Shown: positions 58,150 through 64,000 of the stretch, one piece after another
Position numbering within the stretch: the stretch's first letter is position 1
Layout of the letters: the number at the start of each line of letters is the position of its first letter
Source: Mesorhizobium sp. CA14
GTDB lineage: Bacteria; Pseudomonadota; Alphaproteobacteria; Rhizobiales; Rhizobiaceae
Assembly: GCF_020165195.1 (NCBI RefSeq)
Contig: NZ_JAIUHR010000018.1
Location: 56,078 to 120,077 of the forward strand
DNA: 64,000 nucleotides
Direction of reading: 5' to 3'
Translations under genes and position numbers: made by a program
Notes under the pieces: generated by a model
Told to the model about the DNA's origin: nothing
Database searches by the model: none
The model's input: only the letters and a program-made list of their open reading frames with translations

Positions 58150-61100
58150 ATGAGCCTTATCCCTACAATCGGCCTGCCCAAGGGCCGCGCCGGCCAGTTC
58201 ATCGTCGATGGCGTCGCCGACGGCTACGAAGCCTTCGCCCTGGTCCGGACCGCGCAGGAGATCGCGCCCGACAAGCCGGTGCTGTTCGTCGCCCGCGACG
58301 GCCAGCGGCTGCCGGCGATCATCGAGGCGCTCGCCTTTGCCGCGCCCGGCCTGCCGGTGCTGGAACTGCCGGCATGGGACTGCCTGCCTTACGATCGTGT
58401 GTCGCCCGGCGCCGATGCCGCGGCGCGGCGGCTCGATGCGCTTTCGGCCATGATCGCGCTGGCCAAGAAGCCGCATCGCGCCGTCATCCTCACCACCGCC
58501 AATGCGTTGCTGCAGCGCATTCCGCCGGCCGAATTGATCGAAGCGCAGACGTTTCATGCCAGGCCCGGCAACCAGATCGATATGAACGCGCTAATCGCGC
58601 GGCTGGAGATCTCCGGCTTCGAGCGCGTGCCGACCGTGCGCGGCCTCGGCGAATTCGCGGTGCGCGGCGGCATCCTCGATCTCTTCGCCCCCGGCTGGAG
58701 CGAGGCGCTCAGACTCGACTTCTTCGGCGACACGCTGGAATCGATCCGCGTGTTCGACGTGGCGACCCAGCGCACCACCGGGCAGCGCAAGTCGATGTCG
58801 CTGCAGGCGATGAGCGAGGTGGCGCTGACGTCGGAGACGATCAGCCGCTTCCGCCGCTCTTACATCGAAGCCTTTGGCGCGCCGTCGCGCGACGACGCGC
58901 TCTATGCGGCGGTCAGCGAAGGCCGCCGTTTTGCCGGCATGGAGCACTGGCTGCCCTTCTTCTACGAGCGGCTGGAAACGGTATTCGACTATCTGCCGGA
59001 CGCGCCTGTGGTCTTCGACCATCTGGCGCATGAGGCGCTGGCCGAGCGGCATACGCTGATCCTCGATCATTACGAGGCGCGGCGGAAGCAGGCCGACAGC
59101 GCGCTCAAGGATGCCGTACCTTACAAACCGGTGGCGCCGGATCTGCTGTATCTCTCGCCCGAAAACCTCAAGGCGTCGCTCGGTCCGCGCGAGGACATCG
59201 ATTTCACCGTTTTCGACGCGCCGGATGTCGGTGGCAAAAAGGTGTTCCATGGCGGCTCGCGGCAGGGCCGCAGTTTCGCGGAGGAACGCGCCGACCCGAA
59301 CATCAATGTCTTCGACGTCGTCGTAAAACACATTGCCGACGAGCGCGCGGCGCGTCGCCGTGTCGTCGTCGCCGGCTGGACCGAAGGCTCGCTCGACCGG
59401 CTCGGGCAAATTCTCGCGGAGCACCATCTCGGTAATCTGAAACCTGTCGCGACGCTGGCCGAGGTCGAAAAGCTGGAGCCGGGGCAGGCAGGCCTTGCCG
59501 TGCTGCCGCTCGAATCCGGCTTTGAGACCGACGATCTGGTCGTCGTCGCCGAGCAGGACATCCTCGGCGACAGGCTCATTCGGCGTTCCAAGCGCAAGAA
59601 GAAGGCCTCCGATTTCATCGCCGAAGCGTCGTCGCTGTCGGCAGGCGACATCGTCGTCCATGCTGACCATGGCATCGGCCGCTTCGTCGGGCTCCGCACC
59701 ATCGAGGCGGTGGGCGCGCCGCATGACTGCCTCGAGATCCATTATGCGGGCGACGACCGGCTCTTCCTGCCGGTGGAAAACATTGAGCTGCTTTCGCGCT
59801 ATGGCTCGGATTCGGCCGAGGCGACGCTCGACAAGCTGGGCGGCGGCGCCTGGCAGGCGCGCAAGGCAAGGCTGAAGAAGCGCCTGCTCGACATGGCCGG
59901 GCAGCTGATCCGTATCGCCGCCGAGCGGCAGATGCGTGCCGCACCTGCCCTGATCCCGGCCGAGGGGCTCTATGGCGAGTTCGCGGCGCGCTTCCCCTAT
60001 GAGGAGACCGACGACCAGCAGACGGCGATCGACGCGGTCATGGACGATCTCGGCGCCGGCAAACCGATGGACCGGCTGGTCTGCGGCGATGTCGGCTTCG
60101 GCAAGACGGAAGTGGCGCTGCGCGCCGCCTTCATCGCGGCCATGGAAGGGTTCCAGGTGGCGGTCGTCGTGCCGACGACCTTGCTGTCGCGCCAGCATTT
60201 CAAGACCTTCTCGCAGCGCTTCTCAGGCCTGCCGATCCGTATCGCGCAGGCCTCGCGCCTGGTCGGCTCCAAGGAACTGGCCGAAACCAAGAAAGGCATC
60301 GCGGAGGGCACGGTCGACATCGTCGTCGGCACGCATGCGCTGCTCGGCAGCTCAATCTCGTTCAAGAATCTGGGGCTGTTGATCATCGACGAGGAGCAGC
60401 ATTTCGGCGTCAAGCACAAGGAGCGGCTGAAGGAGCTCAAGAATGACGTGCATGTGCTGACCCTGTCGGCGACGCCGATCCCGCGCACGCTGCAATTGGC
60501 CCTGACGGGCGTGCGCGAGCTGTCGCTGATCGCCACGCCGCCGGTCGACCGCATGGCGGTGCGCACCTTCATCTCGCCCTTCGATCCGCTGGTCATCCGC
60601 GAGACGCTGCTGCGCGAGCGCTATCGCGGCGGCCATTCCTTCTATGTCGTGCCGCGTATCAGCGATCTGGCCGAAATCCACGATTTCCTGAAGGAATCCG
60701 TGCCGGAATTGAAGGTCGCGGTCGCCCATGGCCAGATGCCGCCGGGCGAGCTCGACGACATCATGAACGCCTTCTACGACGGCCAGTACGACGTGCTCCT
60801 GTCGACGACCATCGTCGAATCCGGCCTCGATATCCCGACCGCCAACACGCTGATCGTCCATCGCGCCGACATGTTCGGCCTGGCGCAGCTCTACCAGCTG
60901 CGCGGCCGCGTCGGCCGTTCCAAGGTGCGCGCCTATGCGCTGTTCACGCTGCCGGCCAACCGCAAGCTGACCGACACGGCCGAGCGCCGGCTGAAGGTGC
61001 TGCAGTCGCTCGACACGCTCGGCGCCGGCTTCCAGCTCGCCAGCCACGACCTCGACATACGCGGCGCGGGCAATCTGCTTGGCGAAGAGCAGTCGGGGCA

Positions 61101-61647
61101 TATCAAGGAGGTCGGTTTCGAGCTCTACCAGCAGATGCTGGAGGAGGCGGTGGCCGAGGTGAAGGACACCGGCGAAGTGCAGGACGGCGGCTGGTCGCCG
61201 CAGATCGCGGTCGGCACCGCCGTGATGATCCCGGAAAGCTACGTCCCCGACCTGCAGCTCAGGATGGCGCTCTACCGGCGTCTTGGCGACCTCGAGACCA
61301 CCGAGGAGATCGACGGCTTCGGCGCCGAGCTGATCGACCGCTTCGGGCCGCTGCCGGAAGAGGTGACGCATCTGTTGAAGATCGTCTTCATCAAGGCGCT
61401 CTGCCGCAAGGCCAATGTCGAGAAGCTCGATGCCGGCCCGAAGGGCGTCGTCATCCATTTCCGCAAGCGCGAGTTCCCCGATCCGGTCGGGCTGGTCAAG
61501 TTCATTGGCGAGCAGGGCTCGCTGGCCAAGATCAGGGCCGACCACAGCGTCGTCTTCATACGAGACTGGCCGAACGCCGAAAAGCGGCTGGCGGGATCGG
61601 CGGTGGTGATGACGCAATTGGCCCGGCTGGTCGACAAAGCCGCCTAA
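58150..61647 (+). CDS. mfd: Transcription-repair coupling factor
   Basis: Mfd removes stalled RNA polymerase from DNA damage and recruits UvrA. The 1165 residues have the UvrB-like N-terminal region (LPAWDCLPYDRVSPGAD near 72-88), the RNA polymerase interaction domain (SAGDIVVHADHGIGRFVGLR near 496-516), and the helicase core with Walker A VCGDVGFGKTEVAL near 643-656, LLIIDEEQHFGVKHKE and TLSATPIPRTLQLAL. RGRVGRSKVRAYALF and the TRCF C-terminal domain follow. It is full length and ends at a likely terminator. Confidence 0.97.
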   Translation: MSLIPTIGLPKGRAGQFIVDGVADGYEAFALVRTAQEIAPDKPVLFVARDGQRLPAIIEALAFAAPGLPVLELPAWDCLPYDRVSPGADAAARRLDALSAMIALAKKPHRAVILTTANALLQRIPPAELIEAQTFHARPGNQIDMNALIARLEISGFERVPTVRGLGEFAVRGGILDLFAPGWSEALRLDFFGDTLESIRVFDVATQRTTGQRKSMSLQAMSEVALTSETISRFRRSYIEAFGAPSRDDALYAAVSEGRRFAGMEHWLPFFYERLETVFDYLPDAPVVFDHLAHEALAERHTLILDHYEARRKQADSALKDAVPYKPVAPDLLYLSPENLKASLGPREDIDFTVFDAPDVGGKKVFHGGSRQGRSFAEERADPNINVFDVVVKHIADERAARRRVVVAGWTEGSLDRLGQILAEHHLGNLKPVATLAEVEKLEPGQAGLAVLPLESGFETDDLVVVAEQDILGDRLIRRSKRKKKASDFIAEASSLSAGDIVVHADHGIGRFVGLRTIEAVGAPHDCLEIHYAGDDRLFLPVENIELLSRYGSDSAEATLDKLGGGAWQARKARLKKRLLDMAGQLIRIAAERQMRAAPALIPAEGLYGEFAARFPYEETDDQQTAIDAVMDDLGAGKPMDRLVCGDVGFGKTEVALRAAFIAAMEGFQVAVVVPTTLLSRQHFKTFSQRFSGLPIRIAQASRLVGSKELAETKKGIAEGTVDIVVGTHALLGSSISFKNLGLLIIDEEQHFGVKHKERLKELKNDVHVLTLSATPIPRTLQLALTGVRELSLIATPPVDRMAVRTFISPFDPLVIRETLLRERYRGGHSFYVVPRISDLAEIHDFLKESVPELKVAVAHGQMPPGELDDIMNAFYDGQYDVLLSTTIVESGLDIPTANTLIVHRADMFGLAQLYQLRGRVGRSKVRAYALFTLPANRKLTDTAERRLKVLQSLDTLGAGFQLASHDLDIRGAGNLLGEEQSGHIKEVGFELYQQMLEEAVAEVKDTGEVQDGGWSPQIAVGTAVMIPESYVPDLQLRMALYRRLGDLETTEEIDGFGAELIDRFGPLPEEVTHLLKIVFIKALCRKANVEKLDAGPKGVVIHFRKREFPDPVGLVKFIGEQGSLAKIRADHSVVFIRDWPNAEKRLAGSAVVMTQLARLVDKAA

Positions 61648-61763
61648 CGACGTCCACAGTGGGAAGCCGAGCAGCTCAACGCATTCGCCACCACTGAAAA
61701 ACCCGGCTAGAATAGGTAATCGGCTTCGTGTAAGGAGCCGCGACCTCGGATCGAGGCTGGAAT

Positions 61764-61791
61764 GGCGGGCAAGCATGCTCGCCGGTTTGTT
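61764..61791 (+). terminator. Rho-independent terminator after mfd
   Basis: GGCGGGCA and TGCTCGCC pair over eight bases (one G-U) around AGCA at 61764-61783, followed by GGTTTGTTT. It lies about 115 bases after the mfd stop and just before a family C repeat. Confidence 0.5.
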
Positions 61792-61838
61792 TGACGCAAT
61801 TCCGGACGGAAATTTTCACATTTTCCCTGGGGTTGCTC
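61790..61838 (+). repeat. Intergenic repeat, family C, copy 3 (diverged)
   Basis: TTTGACGCAATTCCGGACGG and TTCACATTTTCCCTGGGGTTGC match copy 2 (31888-31968), except that the 20-base middle hairpin is missing and the right part has several changes. It ends 22 bases before the aroG start, so it could affect that gene's transcript leader. Confidence 0.65.
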
Positions 61839-61860
61839 CGAAAGGGCGTTGGGTGCAGCG

Positions 61861-63234
61861 ATGACGAAATGGTCGCCGAATTCGTGGAGAGCAAAGCCGA
61901 TCAAGCAGGTCCCGGCCTACCCGGACCTTGGGGCTTTGCAAGCCACGGAAGCGCGGCTTGCGACCTATCCGCCGCTGGTCTTTGCCGGCGAGGCGCGCAA
62001 GCTGAAGAAGCAACTGGCGGCGGTAGCCGCCGGCGAAGCCTTCCTGCTCCAGGGCGGTGACTGCGCCGAGAGCTTTGCCGAACATGGCGCCGACAACATC
62101 CGCGACTTCTTCCGCGTCTTCCTGCAGATGTCGGTGGTGCTTACCTTCGCCGGCGCGCAGCCGGTGGTGAAGGTCGGCCGCGTCGCCGGCCAGTTCGCCA
62201 AGCCGCGCTCGTCCGACAACGAGACCAAGGCCGGCGTGACGCTGCCGAGCTACCGCGGCGACATCATCAACGGCATCGAATTCGACGCCTCCTCGCGCAT
62301 TCCGGATCCGGCGCGCCAGGAGATGGCGTATCGCCAGTCCGCCGCGACACTCAACCTTCTGCGCGCCTTCGCGCAGGGCGGCTATGCCAGCCTTGAGAAC
62401 GTGCATCGCTGGATGCTCGGCTTCGTCGCCGACAGCCCGCAGGGAGAAAAATACGAATCGCTCGCCAACCGCATCACCGAGACGATGGATTTCATGCGCG
62501 CGGTGGGCATCACGTCCGAAACCAACTTCGCGTTGCGCGAGACCGATTTCTACACCAGCCATGAGGCGCTGCTGCTTGGCTATGAAGAAGCGCTGACACG
62601 CGTCGATTCGACCTCCGGCGACTGGTACGCAACCTCCGGCCATATGATCTGGATCGGCGACCGCACCCGCCAGCCGGACCATGCGCATATCGAATATTGC
62701 CGCGGCATCAAAAATCCGCTCGGCCTGAAATGCGGTCCGTCGCTGACGCCGGATGGCCTGATCGAACTCATCGACCTGCTCAATCCCGAGAACGAGCCGG
62801 GCCGGCTGACGCTGATCGCTCGCTTCGGCTCCGACAAGGTCGCCGAGCACCTGCCGAAGCTGGTGCGGACTGTGAAGAAGGAAGGCCGCAACGTCGTGTG
62901 GTCGTCCGACCCGATGCACGGCAACACGATCGAGGCGGCGGGCTACAAGACGCGGCCGTTCGATCGCATCCTCAAGGAAGTGCAGACCTTCTTCGAGGTG
63001 CACCGCGCCGAGGGCACGCATCCGGGCGGCATCCATGTGGAGATGACCGGCAAGAACGTGACCGAATGCACGGGCGGCGCCCGCGCCATCACGGCGGAGG
63101 ACCTGCAGGACCGCTACCATACCCATTGCGATCCGCGCCTCAACGCCGACCAGGCGATCGAGCTTGCCTTTCTGGTGTCGGACCTGCTCAAGAAGAGCCA
63201 CCCGGTGCAGCACAAGCAGGCGGCCAACGCCTGA
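61861..63234 (+). CDS. aroG: Class II 3-deoxy-7-phosphoheptulonate synthase (DAHP synthase)
   Basis: The enzyme condenses phosphoenolpyruvate and erythrose-4-phosphate, opening aromatic amino acid synthesis. The 457 residues are of the class II (plant/mycobacterial) type: KWSPNSWRAKPIKQVPAYPD at the start, LLQGGDCAESFAEH with the metal-ligand Cys near residue 66, ARQEMAYRQSAATLNLLRAF and VVWSSDPMHGNT near residue 350. There are no extra regulatory domains. The ATG at 61861 is chosen over the one at 61849 because it matches the usual N-terminus. It is alone on its strand here. Confidence 0.95.
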   Translation: MTKWSPNSWRAKPIKQVPAYPDLGALQATEARLATYPPLVFAGEARKLKKQLAAVAAGEAFLLQGGDCAESFAEHGADNIRDFFRVFLQMSVVLTFAGAQPVVKVGRVAGQFAKPRSSDNETKAGVTLPSYRGDIINGIEFDASSRIPDPARQEMAYRQSAATLNLLRAFAQGGYASLENVHRWMLGFVADSPQGEKYESLANRITETMDFMRAVGITSETNFALRETDFYTSHEALLLGYEEALTRVDSTSGDWYATSGHMIWIGDRTRQPDHAHIEYCRGIKNPLGLKCGPSLTPDGLIELIDLLNPENEPGRLTLIARFGSDKVAEHLPKLVRTVKKEGRNVVWSSDPMHGNTIEAAGYKTRPFDRILKEVQTFFEVHRAEGTHPGGIHVEMTGKNVTECTGGARAITAEDLQDRYHTHCDPRLNADQAIELAFLVSDLLKKSHPVQHKQAANA

Positions 63235-63321
63235 ACAGAGGCTTGACGCCCATCATTGAAGCGCTGGCAGTGATGCCGGCGCCGTCTCAATTCAGGTGGG
63301 CGGGTTCGATTCGAACCGCTG

Positions 63322-64000
63322 TCACTCCGGATCGGGCGGTCCGGGCGGGTCGCCCGGGAAATTGGTTCGGCCGGGCGGAATGACGGCAAAGCTGATCTGC
63401 AAGGGCGGTGCTTTGAGCGACCAGTCGAACTGCACCGTCTTGACCGGCAGGCCGGCAATCCAGGCCTGCTGTTGCGGGGAGAGCCTCCAACGCGTAGGCC
63501 ACACCAGCAGCATACCCTGATCCCGCAGCCGCTGGTCCGTGATCCAGGGGGCAAGGCGCCTGTCGAGAGCCGTGAAGATGGAGGGCTGGTCCGCTGCTTC
63601 CAGCCCGGCAAGCTGGGCCACGCCGTCCTCGCCGCCGACGATGCCCAATGGTCCTGGCACCGTCTCATGCCAGATCGCCTCGGCCGTCTGCGAGATCGAT
63701 CGTGCCGGCCAGCACATCGGCTGCAGGCGACCGAGGACGTTACAACCCGTCCAGCGGGTCACCGCATAGGCGCTCGATACGCCGACCACGCATAGCAAGG
63801 CCAGCACCATCAGCCGGCGCAATTCCACAGGTCCCAGTCGCTGGCCCAGAAACGCGATTGCCAGGGCGCCGACGAGATTGTACATCGTCGCGCCCCAGGA
63901 CTCGCCGGTGCCGGTAAACAGTGAGGCGACCATGATCAGGAGCGCCGGCCCCACGCCCATCCATGTCAGGTAGACAACCGCGCGGCGCTCGGGGGCGGGG
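63322..64000 (-). CDS. C-terminal part of an integral membrane protein, probably GT39-type glycosyltransferase
   Basis: The frame is open from base 64000 to the stop at 63322, about 226 codons, so the N-terminus lies outside the window. It begins in a membrane segment (VVYLTWMGVGPALLIMVASL), continues with ESWGATMYNLVGALAIAFLG and further helices, then a periplasmic-type C-terminal region with two cysteines (CNVLGRLQPMC). The GPALL...FTGTGESWGA...W/MYNLVG pattern resembles the end of rhizobial family 39 (ArnT-like) glycosyltransferases. That assignment is from memory of the pattern and needs the missing half. Confidence 0.6.
   Translation of the reverse strand, partial: PAPERRAVVYLTWMGVGPALLIMVASLFTGTGESWGATMYNLVGALAIAFLGQRLGPVELRRLMVLALLCVVGVSSAYAVTRWTGCNVLGRLQPMCWPARSISQTAEAIWHETVPGPLGIVGGEDGVAQLAGLEAADQPSIFTALDRRLAPWITDQRLRDQGMLLVWPTRWRLSPQQQAWIAGLPVKTVQFDWSLKAPPLQISFAVIPPGRTNFPGDPPGPPDPE

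Noticed and set aside
58591..61776. Long minus-strand frames opposite mfd
   Set aside because: Antisense shadows; mfd is complete with all helicase motifs.

Overview
The window reads as ordinary chromosome from a high-GC alphaproteobacterium of the order Hyphomicrobiales, most likely Mesorhizobium or a close relative. The evidence is a divK-pleD pair, a tandem glycine riboswitch ahead of gcvT-gcvH-gcvP, a cpa/tad pilus block, a class II DAHP synthase, glutathione-dependent formaldehyde oxidation genes, and three families of short palindromic intergenic repeats of the kind common in rhizobial genomes. The genus assignment is inference from gene content and remembered repeat sequences. I saw no tRNA, rRNA, insertion sequence, prophage or CRISPR array.

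Layout. 1-4638 (minus): the cut-off start of a VOC-fold protein, an FUSC-type transporter and topoisomerase IV subunit B (parE). 4872-12803 (plus): Flp/Tad pilus assembly genes cpaB, cpaC, a short CpaD-like lipoprotein gene, cpaE, cpaF, tadB, tadC and tadD. No pilin or prepilin peptidase gene is present, so the machine needs parts encoded elsewhere. 12984-14156: a membrane diguanylate cyclase. 14164-18764 (minus): the glycine cleavage operon gcvT-gcvH-gcvP with its promoter, tandem riboswitch and a proposed switching hairpin. 18769-24353 (mostly minus): an acetyltransferase, a Tat-exported molybdenum enzyme with its cytochrome b partner, a DUF1345 membrane protein, a UPF0178 protein, and gfa plus class III alcohol dehydrogenase. 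24602-30261 (plus): a biotin-dependent acyl-CoA carboxylase subunit and the replicative polymerase dnaE.

30263-36678 alternates strands: an EamA transporter, a small secreted protein flanked by two direct repeat copies, DNA polymerase IV with an N-terminal Cys4 motif, an acetyltransferase, a large secreted protein with an acidic low-complexity tail, a HAD hydrolase and a DUF3572 protein. 36919-38695 holds divK and pleD. It is followed by about 1 kb of repeat-rich non-coding DNA and a small membrane-protein operon whose first gene carries an apparent one-base frameshift. 40802-49049 (minus) is topA, rnr, a DUF983 protein, a Nudix hydrolase, an MFS transporter, a small protein and rpmG. 49329-55696 holds a small secreted redox-type protein, a CcdA-like protein, glmU, glmS and a DUF502 protein. 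55648-61647 holds recG, sdhE and mfd. 61861-64000 holds the class II DAHP synthase and the end of a membrane protein that is probably a glycosyltransferase.

Most of the window is core metabolism, replication, repair and cell-cycle signalling. The places that depart from routine are the frameshifted membrane-protein gene (39687-40327), the glycine riboswitch with a duplicated octamer that suggests its switching mechanism, the repeat families (one of which brackets a single gene), the CpaE protein lacking both P-loop lysines, and two possible gene remnants (18769-18957 and 22967-23226). I did not find a clearly new multi-gene system; the membrane-protein pair at 39687-40701 is the least explained locus.
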